From positions 682,001 through 746,000 of the forward strand of contig NZ_BMFT01000001.1 of NCBI RefSeq assembly GCF_014639155.1: a stretch of DNA of 64,000 bases, read 5' to 3'. The notes under the pieces are model-generated. The model saw only the letters and a program-made list of their open reading frames with translations, made no database searches and was not told the origin of the DNA. This document shows, in pieces, positions 1-7,528 of the stretch (position 1 is the first letter of the stretch; each line of letters begins with the position of its first letter). This DNA is from Paenibacillus segetis. Its GTDB lineage: Bacteria > Bacillota > Bacilli > Paenibacillales > Paenibacillaceae. The translations under genes and the position numbers were made by a program.

Positions 1-397
1 AGGCTGCGCTTGCGAGGCTAAGCGCCCACAATGGAACATCGGGAATCCAAAATTGCAGGAAGCTTCCTGCGGCAATAACCTCAATGACGCAGACGGATAA
101 CCACATGAAGCAATATAGCCATCCAATAATAAATGAAATCCGTTCTCCGAAAGCTTTTCGGATGAAATCCTTCATATTCATGTTAGGGAAGACGGTGGCC
201 ATTTCCGCGATCGCTCCCATAACGACAAGTAGTAGAAGACCTGCGAATACGTAGGAAAAAATAACCCCTGGACCAGCAACACTTACGGTCTCAGCACTTC
301 CTTTAAAAATACCGGTGCCAATAACTCCTCCCATCGCCATAAAACTGATATGCCGTGGTAGTAGCTTTTTTTGCAGCGGTGCTTGTTTTGATTGCAC
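1..397 (-). CDS. Amino-acid permease (APC superfamily), N-terminal part, cut by window edge
   Basis: Reading the reverse strand from a GTG at 397 gives about 132 codons that run off the left edge. A good AGGAGG ribosome-binding site lies nine bases upstream of this GTG. The N-terminus has a short polar lead followed by ISFMAMGGVIGTGIFKGS, the classic first helix of amino-acid permeases with the substrate-binding GxIGTG break. Further hydrophobic helices follow, including a stretch with FPNMNMKDFIRKAFGERISF. The family imports amino acids by proton symport across the cytoplasmic membrane. The substrate cannot be named from this fragment. It is divergent from the MFS gene that follows, with about 185 bp of shared AT-rich promoter region. 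Confidence 0.85.
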   Translation of the reverse strand, partial: MQSKQAPLQKKLLPRHISFMAMGGVIGTGIFKGSAETVSVAGPGVIFSYVFAGLLLLVVMGAIAEMATVFPNMNMKDFIRKAFGERISFIIGWLYCFMWLSVCVIEVIAAGSFLQFWIPDVPLWALSLASAA

Positions 398-582
398 AGT
401 AGAATGCCTCCTGATGAGTTGATTTCGTGAATTAAGAAATAACACTGCTCTATATAATACAATAAATTAATTAGTTAAGATATGTAGGAATATGCACATC
501 AGTGATCTTAAATTCTGACAAATTTTTTCATGATGTGATAAGCTACTGATACTAAGTTACATAAAAAGAAGGCGACAGTTAT

Positions 583-1788
583 ATGAATACATACTTAAAG
601 CAAATCCACCCCTTGTCATGGACCATTATCATTGGAACGATTTTTGGCCGGATGGCAACCACAATGAGTATTCCGTTTCTATCTATTTATTTAATTAAAT
701 CGCTAGGTGCTTCTCCCACACAGACGGGTATTGTCGTAGCGGTTAGTTCGCTTATCGGTGTGTTTGCTAGTTTCTATGGGGGATACATTTCTGACGTTAT
801 TGGGCGAAAAAAAGTGATGCTAATCTCTATCTTTGGTTGGAGTCTAGTGTTTGTTGGTTTTGCGCTGGCTGATCGCATTTGGATCTTCTTCCTCATGAAC
901 GCTTTGAATGGATTATGCCGGGCCATGTTCGAACCGACCTCTCGGGCCTTGCTAGCCGATATTACACCACAGGAGAGCAAACTTCTCATATTTAATCTGA
1001 GGTATGCGGCAATCAATGTTGGGGCTGTGGTGGGGCCTATATTGGGACTACAAATGGGAGTGGCGAATTCGAATGGAGTTTTCTATATTGCCGGGCTAGT
1101 CTATTTCTGTTATGGTGCCGTCCTGGTCGTACAGTTCTTGTTAAATAAAGAAATCGGAGCGGCGAATAAGGAACTGGGTAATCGAATTACGTTAACTGGC
1201 GCTTTGAAGGTTACTGGTAAGGATCGAGTGTTTATCTTTGTTCTGATCGGCATGATCTTCTGCGTATTTGGTTATGGACATTTTGGGTCTACATTAGGCC
1301 AGTTTATGGAGATGAATCCTAGAATCGAAGATGGAGTAAAATGGTTTAGTTATATGCTGACCATGAATGCACTCGTTGTATTGATTGTACAGTTTCCCGT
1401 TGTGAAAATCGCTAGTCGCTTTTCCCCGGTCACGCCATTGATTGTGGGTAGCGCATTTATATCATGCAGCCTATTGGTCTTTGGTATCTTTGAATCGATA
1501 GTAGCCTTCATGCTAAGTGTTGTATTGTTTACGATCGGTGAGGTCCTCATGTTCACCATGACGGATGTGTTAGTCGATCGAATTGCTAAGCCAGAATTAC
1601 GTGGTACCTACTTCGGTATGTTTGGATTCAATAACTTAGGAAATGTGATGGCCCCATTATTAGGGGGATTCCTGCTGGATGTTATAGGTGTACAATCTGC
1701 TCTATTAATTTTTGCTATTATTGCCGGATGCTCTGCTTGTGGTATTCCATTCTTGCTGTTGGCACATCGGCGTCTGAAGCAAGGATAA
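583..1788 (+). CDS. MFS transporter (multidrug efflux-like)
   Basis: The 401-residue product is almost entirely hydrophobic helices, matching the usual 12-helix major facilitator fold. The loop between helices 2 and 3 carries GGYISDVIGRKK (around residue 65-77), the MFS motif A, and the second half repeats a VDRIAKPELRGTYFGMFG segment. Members of this YttB/YqjV-like group are usually annotated as drug or solute exporters energised by the proton gradient; the substrate here is unknown. The ATG at 583 has AAGAAGG ten bases upstream. It is monocistronic as far as can be seen, with its own promoter region shared divergently with the amino-acid permease. Confidence 0.85.
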   Translation: MNTYLKQIHPLSWTIIIGTIFGRMATTMSIPFLSIYLIKSLGASPTQTGIVVAVSSLIGVFASFYGGYISDVIGRKKVMLISIFGWSLVFVGFALADRIWIFFLMNALNGLCRAMFEPTSRALLADITPQESKLLIFNLRYAAINVGAVVGPILGLQMGVANSNGVFYIAGLVYFCYGAVLVVQFLLNKEIGAANKELGNRITLTGALKVTGKDRVFIFVLIGMIFCVFGYGHFGSTLGQFMEMNPRIEDGVKWFSYMLTMNALVVLIVQFPVVKIASRFSPVTPLIVGSAFISCSLLVFGIFESIVAFMLSVVLFTIGEVLMFTMTDVLVDRIAKPELRGTYFGMFGFNNLGNVMAPLLGGFLLDVIGVQSALLIFAIIAGCSACGIPFLLLAHRRLKQG

Positions 1789-1810
1789 AATTCAATTCGT
1801 GTCTGAGTTA

Positions 1811-1839
1811 TTGACTAAATAGTTTTCTGAGGGGATAAT
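1811..1839 (+). promoter_or_regulatory. Sigma-A type promoter for the leader peptide / CD3324 transcript
   Basis: TTGACT at 1811-1816 and GATAAT at 1834-1839 are separated by exactly 17 bases, close to the vegetative consensus. Transcription would start near 1846 and give a leader of about 220 nt before the CD3324-family gene at 2067. The promoter sits just after the MFS stop codon. Confidence 0.55.
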
Positions 1840-1884
1840 ACCCTCAATATGAAAATTATGGGTTGTGAGATAGGGGGGGATACT

Positions 1885-1968
1885 ATGAATTGTGTAATAG
1901 ATTTCGTATTAGATGTGCTCCATGCAAAGTCTGCAAGATCGACGCGGCGATTCTTTGCATGGAGCTAG
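1885..1968 (+). CDS. Candidate 27-residue leader peptide
   Basis: An ATG at 1885 follows a strong purine ribosome-binding site (AGGGGGGGA, four bases spacing) and opens 27 codons ending in TAG at 1966. The peptide begins MNCVIDFVLD and ends with an Arg/Phe-rich RRFFAWS tail. Its coding sequence contains both arms of a perfect 13-bp inverted repeat, and a second hairpin downstream covers the ribosome-binding site of the next gene. This is the arrangement of translational attenuators such as those of erm genes, where ribosome stalling on the leader exposes the next start. No homologue was checked; that it is translated is inferred from the ribosome-binding site and the layout. Confidence 0.5.
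   Translation: MNCVIDFVLDVLHAKSARSTRRFFAWS
1917..1965 (+). promoter_or_regulatory. 13-bp perfect inverted repeat inside the leader peptide ORF
   Basis: GCTCCATGCAAAG at 1917-1929 is perfectly complementary to CTTTGCATGGAGC at 1953-1965, with a 23-base loop. No U-tract follows, so it is not a typical terminator. A third CTTTGC copy at 2021-2026 could pair with the same left arm, which would give two alternative folds. Confidence 0.65.
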
Positions 1969-2028
1969 TTAGTTTATAATCGCCTATAATCATCCTGAGG
2001 ATGAGAAGTGGTTACGCAGGCTTTGCTA

Positions 2029-2056
2029 CCTTAAAATGCTAAATGATTTTAAGGAG
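2029..2056 (+). promoter_or_regulatory. Hairpin sequestering the ribosome-binding site of the CD3324-family gene
   Basis: CCTTAAAAT at 2029-2037 pairs perfectly with ATTTTAAGG at 2046-2054 across an 8-base loop. The right arm contains the AAGG of the AAGGAG ribosome-binding site at 2051-2056, so the folded form would hide the translation start at 2067. Confidence 0.6.
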
Positions 2057-2066
2057 CGGAGAGCGA

Positions 2067-2333
2067 ATGAAGTATATATCAGCAAATGTTATTTTTCCCG
2101 AAGAGTTATTGAAGGAAATACAGAAGTATGTGCAAGGTGAAATGATTTATATTCCTAATTCCGAAGGTGTACGCAAAAAGTGGGGCGAGAATTCCGGTCA
2201 TCGGAAACAACTGGATATTCGTAATAAGAAAATCAATGAACAGTTTCGTGAAGGTGCAACGATAGATCAACTATCAGATACCTTCTGCCTGTCTTATGAT
2301 AGCATTAGGAAGATCGTCTATTGCAAAAAATAA
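2067..2333 (+). CDS. CD3324-family small protein with C-terminal helix-turn-helix (Mor-like)
   Basis: The 88-residue product starts at ATG 2067, eleven to twelve bases after AAGGAG; a longer in-frame start at 2043 would lie inside the RNA hairpin. It matches the small conserved Firmicute family known as CD3324, with the hallmark FPEELLKEIQKYVQGE N-terminus, a central KKWGENSG segment, and a C-terminal helix-turn-helix (EGATIDQLSDTF then LSYDSIRKIV). The C-terminal part resembles the Mor transcription-activator fold, so DNA binding is likely but unproven. The gene is preceded by an apparent leader peptide and an RBS-masking hairpin and is followed by a terminator, so it may be a regulated single gene. 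Confidence 0.75.
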   Translation: MKYISANVIFPEELLKEIQKYVQGEMIYIPNSEGVRKKWGENSGHRKQLDIRNKKINEQFREGATIDQLSDTFCLSYDSIRKIVYCKK

Positions 2334-2348
2334 TTAATGTATAAATCG

Positions 2349-2384
2349 AACCCGTGAGAGAATTTACTCTGACGGGTTTTTATT
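2349..2384 (+). terminator. Rho-independent terminator after the CD3324-family gene
   Basis: AACCCGT pairs with ACGGGTT, reinforced by inner GAGAG/CTCT pairing, and the stem is followed by a T-rich run. Confidence 0.75.
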
Positions 2385-2486
2385 TTGTGTAAAGAACGAA
2401 TCAGAAGCATTCTGTATCTATGTTTGGTTGAACCCAGGTCGATATAATTTGATTATAAGCTAAAGTAGAAAAGGGATCTGAATAAG

Positions 2487-3362
2487 GTGAATACACTAAG
2501 GTTAAATCACTTGTTGGAGAAATATCAGCGAAAAATAAAAAGAATTGGTCCACAAAATGAAATGATGACGGACATCAAATCATTACTTAATAACGCCATT
2601 CCCACTACGGATAGGCGGTTTGTAACGGAAGGGATTTGGGCGCACCAAAAGCTGCAAATGACTGATATTCCTATTGAATATTGTCTGTTTTGTCTTGAAA
2701 TGATTTATAGTAACGAAGCAGTGGAGCTTGTTGAAGAGTTTATGAACAGAACGGAACATATTTACATCATAGCCCCTAAAATCTTTCAAAAGCTAAGTGA
2801 TCGAGATGATCCAGATGGATTCATGTCCGTTGGTATTTTGCCTATTCATGATCCAGCAGAACTTGTAGTTCGAGATGATGCCGTGGTTGTAGTATTAGAT
2901 GGATTGGAAAGCCCGGGCAATATCGGAACGATTCTCAGATCCTGTGACGGAGCTGGGGTAGACGCGGTTATGATCTGTAACCCAAGAGCCCGCTATAACA
3001 ATCCGAAAATGATCAAAGCGAGTATGGGAGCGGTTTTCACGGTTCCTATCGTGCAGTTCGAACAACCCTTACAATGTATAAATTGGTTGAAGGGACACAA
3101 CTTTCGCATTTATTTGGCTGATGCGGAGGCGAAATCTTGTTACGAAGGTAATGACTATAGCGGAAATACGGCGATAGTTCTTGGGAGCGAACGCTATGGG
3201 ATATCGCGAGAATGGTACAACCATTCGGTACAAACGTTAACGATTCCGATGCTTGGTTCCTGTGACTCGCTAAACGTAGGAGTTGCGGCTTCTATTCTTG
3301 CATATGAGATTTGCTTACACAAAAGGACTCAGGAAGGGGATTGTTATGAAAATAACATTTAG
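2487..3362 (+). CDS. TrmH/SpoU-family RNA 2'-O-methyltransferase
   Basis: The 291-residue protein has the three SPOUT-family motifs: motif 1 LESPGNIGTILRSCDGAG (about residue 140-157), motif 2 VLGSERYGIS (about 230-239) and motif 3 IPMLGSCDSLNVGVAASI (about 254-271). Together these form the deep-trefoil-knot AdoMet site. The N-terminal RFVTEGIW segment resembles the substrate-binding domain found in rRNA methylases such as RlmB and the thiostrepton-resistance enzyme TsnR. The target nucleotide cannot be predicted. The GTG start at 2487 has only a moderate ribosome-binding site, and a plausible TTGAAC-17-GATTAT promoter lies just upstream. The 3' end overlaps the next GNAT gene by 17 bases, suggesting translational coupling. 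Confidence 0.85.
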   Translation: MNTLRLNHLLEKYQRKIKRIGPQNEMMTDIKSLLNNAIPTTDRRFVTEGIWAHQKLQMTDIPIEYCLFCLEMIYSNEAVELVEEFMNRTEHIYIIAPKIFQKLSDRDDPDGFMSVGILPIHDPAELVVRDDAVVVVLDGLESPGNIGTILRSCDGAGVDAVMICNPRARYNNPKMIKASMGAVFTVPIVQFEQPLQCINWLKGHNFRIYLADAEAKSCYEGNDYSGNTAIVLGSERYGISREWYNHSVQTLTIPMLGSCDSLNVGVAASILAYEICLHKRTQEGDCYENNI

Positions 3363-4248
3363 GTCTTATGCGGAGTCAGACTTTTTGAAGGTCAGGGACT
3401 TTCTAATAGACACGCAAACGAAGCTGGGGCGGCCCAATTGCTGGGCAATTGATCGATGGGAGTTCCTTGATTTTTTTCAGGAAGTGGGACAGGCAAGTTC
3501 TAAGCAGCGATGGCAGGATCGCATAGGACTATGGGAATACAGTAATGGCGATATAGCTGCTGTTGCATGTGATGACGGTAACGCCTTCTTCTTGTTGGAT
3601 ACGCTAGAACCCGCTACTGAACTGATAAATGAAATGTTTCAATATGCTGAGGAATATCTGTTGAAGTTCGATAGTGGTGTAAGCTCAAATCATCTTGAAA
3701 TTGTAACGGGTATGACGACAGTGGAACAAGTTGCAATGAGTAGAGGATATGTTCGGGAAGAATGGAGTAATCCCACGTTATCCATTTCAATGGATCGAGA
3801 GTTCAAGGTAACATTACCTGACGGATTTGCACTTCAATGTGGATCTAAGGTTGATGATCTATGTAAAGCTATGGGACATATTATGGCTTTTGATTATGCC
3901 GATTCTCCCTCTGCCGAACTAACTTTAAAGAACTATGGCAATATAAAGAACGCTCCTGATTACAACCCAGAGCTGGATTTGTGCATAATTAATGAATCAG
4001 GTGAGGTCGTCTCTTTCTGCGGGATATGGTTGGATGAAGTTAATCAAGTTGCCATTCTGGAGCCTGTAGGGACACATAAAGATTACAGAAGAAGAGGGTT
4101 AGGGAAGACAGTTATCTATGAGGGATTCAATCGACTTAAAGGCTTGGGAGTAGTTAAGGTTTACGTAGGTTCCGATCAGCCATTTTATCGGCGTATTGGT
4201 TTTGAGCCAGAGTTCACAACACATTCATGGAGAAAGCACATGGAATAA
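3346..4248 (+). CDS. GNAT-family N-acetyltransferase
   Basis: The start is the ATG at 3346, preceded by AGGAAGGGG, which overlaps the end of the methyltransferase. The 300-residue product has a less conserved N-terminal half (opening KITFRSYAESDF) and a canonical C-terminal GNAT domain. Its acetyl-CoA pyrophosphate-binding loop is DYRRRGLGKTVI (about residue 250-261), followed by VYVGSDQPFYRRIGFEPE, the typical beta-bulge end of the fold. The double-length layout suggests a tandem GNAT with a degenerate first domain. The substrate is unknown; amines, aminoglycosides or protein N-termini are all possible. Confidence 0.8.
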   Translation: MKITFRSYAESDFLKVRDFLIDTQTKLGRPNCWAIDRWEFLDFFQEVGQASSKQRWQDRIGLWEYSNGDIAAVACDDGNAFFLLDTLEPATELINEMFQYAEEYLLKFDSGVSSNHLEIVTGMTTVEQVAMSRGYVREEWSNPTLSISMDREFKVTLPDGFALQCGSKVDDLCKAMGHIMAFDYADSPSAELTLKNYGNIKNAPDYNPELDLCIINESGEVVSFCGIWLDEVNQVAILEPVGTHKDYRRRGLGKTVIYEGFNRLKGLGVVKVYVGSDQPFYRRIGFEPEFTTHSWRKHME

Positions 4249-4278
4249 TAATAGTCTCATATATATCTCAACTGCCCA

Positions 4279-4328
4279 CACCTCCTGCGAAGACACTGCG
4301 TATATTGTGGCATAATGATCAGGAGGTG
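4279..4328 (+). promoter_or_regulatory. Anti-SD/SD inverted repeat before the small membrane protein
   Basis: CACCTCCTG at 4279-4287 is a perfect complement of CAGGAGGTG at 4320-4328. The right arm is the full ribosome-binding site of the TTG start at 4335. If both arms are on the same transcript, for example by readthrough from the upstream GNAT gene, translation of the small protein would be repressed by the fold. Confidence 0.5.
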
Positions 4329-4334
4329 GACTAT

Positions 4335-4598
4335 TTGGCAACTACATCACGCTATAAACAGGCTAAAAGCTATCTGAATAAACCCGTTAAAATCAAAACC
4401 AAGACAGGTGCAGTTTTGTACGGTACCATCGTAAAAGTTAGTGATAAAAAGCTGTATCTTAAAGTATCGGCTGCCCATGACAAAGGTAGCGGAGCCCATG
4501 CAACATTTGCACCGTTCATAATCCCGCTTGTTCTGTTTGATCTTCTGGCTATCCTTTTGATACAAAGAAGACGGAGAATTCGCAGAAGAGTGTTCTAA
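4335..4598 (+). CDS. Small membrane protein with an SH3-like N-terminal segment, unknown function
   Basis: I chose the TTG at 4335 because AGGAGGTG lies six bases upstream; the ATG at 4227 is inside the previous gene and has no ribosome-binding site. The 87-residue product has a beta-rich basic N-terminal segment (PVKIKTKTGAVLYGTIVKV), reminiscent of small SH3/Sm-like barrels. One transmembrane helix follows (FAPFIIPLVLFDLLAILLI, about residue 60-78), then a very basic RRRRIRRRVF tail. By the positive-inside rule the tail would be cytoplasmic. The function is not recognised. The ribosome-binding site can be masked by an upstream complementary arm. Confidence 0.6.
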   Translation: MATTSRYKQAKSYLNKPVKIKTKTGAVLYGTIVKVSDKKLYLKVSAAHDKGSGAHATFAPFIIPLVLFDLLAILLIQRRRRIRRRVF

Positions 4599-4619
4599 TT
4601 GATTCTCAAATCGTTGGAT

Positions 4620-4651
4620 CAAAGAACGTTGACGTTAGTCAGCGGTCTTTG
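4620..4651 (+). terminator. Hairpin after the small membrane protein, probable terminator
   Basis: Two 14-base arms (CAAAGAACGTTGAC and GTCAGCGGTCTTTG) pair with one mismatch and one G-U across a GTTA loop. The following run is only weakly T-rich, so termination is likely but not certain. Confidence 0.5.
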
Positions 4652-4707
4652 TATTGTAATGATATACTTTATTGGACTCAATTTTATTAAAGGGGAGAGC
4701 TTGTATC

Positions 4708-5517
4708 ATGCTAGAATTGCATGTTGATCAATTTCCTATTGTAGAATCATTTTTTATCAATAAGAAGAACTACATACCAGCCTTATCGGTAATTCATGGT
4801 AACTACCCAGGTAGAGTATTTGTCGATAATGCCCAAATACCTAACATTGCTATTGTTTGGGCAATCGGTAGGTGGATGTATTTGGAGGGAAGTCTCTCAT
4901 CGCTGAAAAATGAATTTGTAGTGAATAGTTTTATAGAAAATGTAGTTATACCTGATTGCAGAGAACGACATACAAATTGGTTTGAGATCTATACTTCCGA
5001 TGATGAACAATGGGATAAGCTTTTTTTAGCGGAAATAGACTACATAAAGGTAGATAAGCATTATGAATCAGTGTACACACTAAATCTGAGTAAATTTAAT
5101 CAAGTCAAACATAAAATTGCTTCAGCAGAAGATGAAATAGAGGTACGTTTGCTGGATTTTGATATATTGCCTGAATCATTCTATCATGTATCTTACATAA
5201 GTGAGAAGTTTAAGTCTAAACAAAGCCAAGGGGTACAAATTAAAAAGGACAACCAAGTCGTAACCATTTGTAAAAATAATGGGTTTATATTTCGGAATGA
5301 ATATTTTATTGATATCGATACGTTGGCACAAGCAGAGCGAGGGAAAGGGTATGCAACCATTGCTGCGATCCAGTTAATTGATCACTTATTAGAAGGTGAG
5401 ATGTATCCTTTGTGGGAAACAACGCATGAGAATATTCCTTCTCATAAACTAGCACTGAAGCTCGGATTTGAGGTACGAGAGAATTATCCAGTTTATGCGT
5501 TTATGATAGAAGAATGA
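4708..5517 (+). CDS. GNAT acetyltransferase family protein
   Basis: ATG 4708 follows AGGGGAGAGC at good spacing, giving 269 residues. The N-terminal half (MLELHVDQFPIVESFF onward) and the C-terminal half with AERGKGYATIAAIQLIDHLL (about residue 212-231) match the larger GNAT_acetyltran group rather than single-domain GNATs. The RGKGYAT loop is the acetyl-CoA-binding motif, and the ending HKLALKLGFEV is the usual last strand. The substrate is unknown. The last bases overlap an upstream reading option of the next GNAT gene, so the two are probably co-transcribed. Confidence 0.75.
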   Translation: MLELHVDQFPIVESFFINKKNYIPALSVIHGNYPGRVFVDNAQIPNIAIVWAIGRWMYLEGSLSSLKNEFVVNSFIENVVIPDCRERHTNWFEIYTSDDEQWDKLFLAEIDYIKVDKHYESVYTLNLSKFNQVKHKIASAEDEIEVRLLDFDILPESFYHVSYISEKFKSKQSQGVQIKKDNQVVTICKNNGFIFRNEYFIDIDTLAQAERGKGYATIAAIQLIDHLLEGEMYPLWETTHENIPSHKLALKLGFEVRENYPVYAFMIEE

Positions 5518-5558
5518 ACAGAATAGCACCAATGTCTAGACATAGGGGAGGATTAGAA

Positions 5559-6032
5559 GTGGACATATCTCTTAAAGAAGTGGATTTCCGCAATCCTGAC
5601 TTATTACATCTGATAACCAAGCTGGATCAATACTTATATGAGATATATCCTGCGGATGAGGTGTTTGGTGTTGACTTCTCTGACCCAAGGATCGCGGAGA
5701 TCATTTTTGTGATAGCTTATGATTCAGACGTACCTGTTGGATGCGGAGCAATACGCAGGGTAGATCATGACGTGGTAGAACTAAAGAGATTTTTTGTGGA
5801 AGTGGATTATAGAAAACGAGGAATAGCTGGGAAGATCTTGCGATATCTCGAGGAGAGAGCGATCAACTTAAATTATGGGGTTATACGGCTGGAAACGGGG
5901 GCACCACAATCTGAATCGATATATTTTTATAAGAAGCATGGTTATACTGAGATCGAAAGATACGGTGAGTATGTAGCTTGTGAGTCCAGTCTATGTTATG
6001 AAAAGCAATTGAGTTCTTCAGAAGATCTGTAA
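5559..6032 (+). CDS. GNAT-family N-acetyltransferase
   Basis: The GTG at 5559 follows GGGGAGGATTAGAA with ideal spacing, better supported than the ATG at 5514, which overlaps the previous stop. The 157-residue product is a compact single GNAT domain. The core strand reads PVGCGAIRRVDHDVVELKRF, the acetyl-CoA loop is DYRKRGIAGKILRYLEE (about residue 88-104), and the end reads SIYFYKKHGYTEIERYGEY. The acceptor substrate cannot be predicted. It is the third GNAT gene in this 3-kb stretch, although the three are not close copies of one another. Confidence 0.8.
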   Translation: MDISLKEVDFRNPDLLHLITKLDQYLYEIYPADEVFGVDFSDPRIAEIIFVIAYDSDVPVGCGAIRRVDHDVVELKRFFVEVDYRKRGIAGKILRYLEERAINLNYGVIRLETGAPQSESIYFYKKHGYTEIERYGEYVACESSLCYEKQLSSSEDL

Positions 6033-6102
6033 AAAGATCACTTGGGGAGCTCTTTTTATTATGCATAATCCGCCTAGGAAAAGGGTTTGTTGCGGTTATA
6101 GC

Positions 6103-6131
6103 TTGACCTGAATCCTATCCAAGCATAAGCT
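6103..6131 (+). promoter_or_regulatory. Possible promoter for the LolA-like lipoprotein gene
   Basis: TTGACC at 6103 and TAAGCT at 6126 are 17 bases apart. The -10 element is poor, and a sporulation sigma factor could be used instead. Confidence 0.3.
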
Positions 6132-6215
6132 TGTCAAACCAGTCCGCATAAATGGCCAAGTTCCCTCATAGATATGTATCAGTTTAGGAAAACAAACTGC
6201 AGAGGGGATGATCTC

Positions 6216-7349
6216 ATGCGTCGACGGATCACATGGGTGTTAACCATCGTGATAGTTGTAAGCGTCATGTTGGCTGGTTGCGGGAAGAAAGACGCTTCCG
6301 GTGTTGTCAAAGATTTGGACAAAGTCGTTACAAAAATGGAGAGTTACCAGGGTTCAGGGATAATGACACTTTATACTGGGGACAATCCACAAGAGTACAG
6401 GGTGGAAGTGTGGTATCAGAATCCGTCATATTACCGGATCGCGCTCACTAACGCACAGAAGAACGTAACGCAGATTGTACTGCGTAATGACCAAGGTGTG
6501 TATGTTCTAACACCTAGCCTGAACAAGAGCTTCCGTTTCCAAAGTGATTGGCCAGAGAATCAAGGTCAGGTGTACCTGTACCAGACGCTCGTTAAAAGTA
6601 TAGTGAGCGATAATACACGGCAATTCGTTAGTGACAAGGACAGCTATGTATTTGATGTAGCAGCAAACTATAACACGCATTCGCTCGTCCGCCAAAAAAT
6701 TTGGCTTGATAAAAAAGACTATGCTCCAAAACAAGTGCAGGTGTCGGATTCCGAGGCTAAGGTTATTGTGGAAGTGAAGTTTGATAAATTTGATTTTGGC
6801 ACCAAGTTTGATAAAAATTCGTTTGATATGCAGCACAATCTTGATGCAGCGGCTCAAAATTCTAAGGGAACATTGCTTGAAGTTGACGAATCTGGAATGC
6901 TCATTGAAAAGCAGCCAGTTACATCGGATGCTGGGACTGAAGGTAATAATAGCGCAACTACAAGCAGTAACGAGGAAACAGGTTCAGAAATAGCTACTCC
7001 GGCTTTATCAGAGCCGTTTGGCATGATTATTCCAACGTACTTGCCGCAGGGCGTAGAATATAGAGATGATAAGGTTGTGGACGATAGTGAACGAAGTACA
7101 GTACTTCTGCGATATGATGGTACATATCAGTTCACTTTGACGGAGTCCAGATCACCAGACCGAACGGCTTCGCTTGTACCTGGTGAAGTAGTAGATCTAG
7201 GCTTCACAGCAGGTCTGTTAACAGGTGATGCACTCCAAACATTGACATGGACGGTTGATGGTCTAGAGTTTAAAATAACAAGTGGTGACTTACCAGTGAA
7301 TGAAATGGTAAAAATAGCCGCTTCTATGCAGGACCAAACGGGTAAATAA
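6216..7349 (+). CDS. ydcC: LolA-like outer-surface lipoprotein, YdcC-type sporulation protein
   Basis: The ATG at 6216, eight bases after GAGGGG, opens a lipoprotein signal (MRRRITWVLTIVIVVSVMLAGCG); the lipobox is LAGC, with the lipidated Cys at about residue 22. The mature part has the LolA/LolB-type fold signature, starting with a MESYQGSGIMTLYTGDNPQEYRVEVWY strand pattern and a later LDKKDYAPKQVQVSD strand. The 377-residue length and its position directly upstream of alr match Bacillus YdcC, a sporulation-associated lipoprotein. An acidic Ser/Thr-rich linker (about residue 245-270) precedes a DUF4367-like C-terminal region. The exact role is unknown; related GerS proteins of clostridia act in spore cortex hydrolysis. 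Confidence 0.75.
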   Translation: MRRRITWVLTIVIVVSVMLAGCGKKDASGVVKDLDKVVTKMESYQGSGIMTLYTGDNPQEYRVEVWYQNPSYYRIALTNAQKNVTQIVLRNDQGVYVLTPSLNKSFRFQSDWPENQGQVYLYQTLVKSIVSDNTRQFVSDKDSYVFDVAANYNTHSLVRQKIWLDKKDYAPKQVQVSDSEAKVIVEVKFDKFDFGTKFDKNSFDMQHNLDAAAQNSKGTLLEVDESGMLIEKQPVTSDAGTEGNNSATTSSNEETGSEIATPALSEPFGMIIPTYLPQGVEYRDDKVVDDSERSTVLLRYDGTYQFTLTESRSPDRTASLVPGEVVDLGFTAGLLTGDALQTLTWTVDGLEFKITSGDLPVNEMVKIAASMQDQTGK

Positions 7350-7357
7350 TACAGAAC

Positions 7358-7422
7358 AGGCGGATTGCGGCTGTTCCGATTGGATACAATATCCAGACGG
7401 AACCACTCTGTCCGCCTTTTCT
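7358..7422 (+). terminator. Terminator after ydcC
   Basis: AGGCGGA pairs with TCCGCCT, with nested TTCCG/CGGAA and TGGATA/TATCCA pairing inside, then a T-rich run. Confidence 0.65.
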
Positions 7423-7447
7423 TATTTAGGCCCTTTATCCAGTAGAA

Positions 7448-7476
7448 TTGACAGTCGCCTTCAGGAACATTACCAT
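7448..7476 (+). promoter_or_regulatory. Likely promoter of alr
   Basis: A consensus TTGACA at 7448-7453 is followed after 17 bases by TACCAT at 7471-7476, 50 bases before the alr start codon. Confidence 0.5.
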
Positions 7477-7528
7477 TAGTGTATCGTAGAAGGAAAGACT
7501 TACAATCATTGGAGAAGGTGACTTAGAA

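Noticed and set aside
4227..4334. ATG-started longer version of the small membrane protein
   Set aside because: The extension overlaps the GNAT gene and has no ribosome-binding site, while the TTG at 4335 has a near-perfect one.
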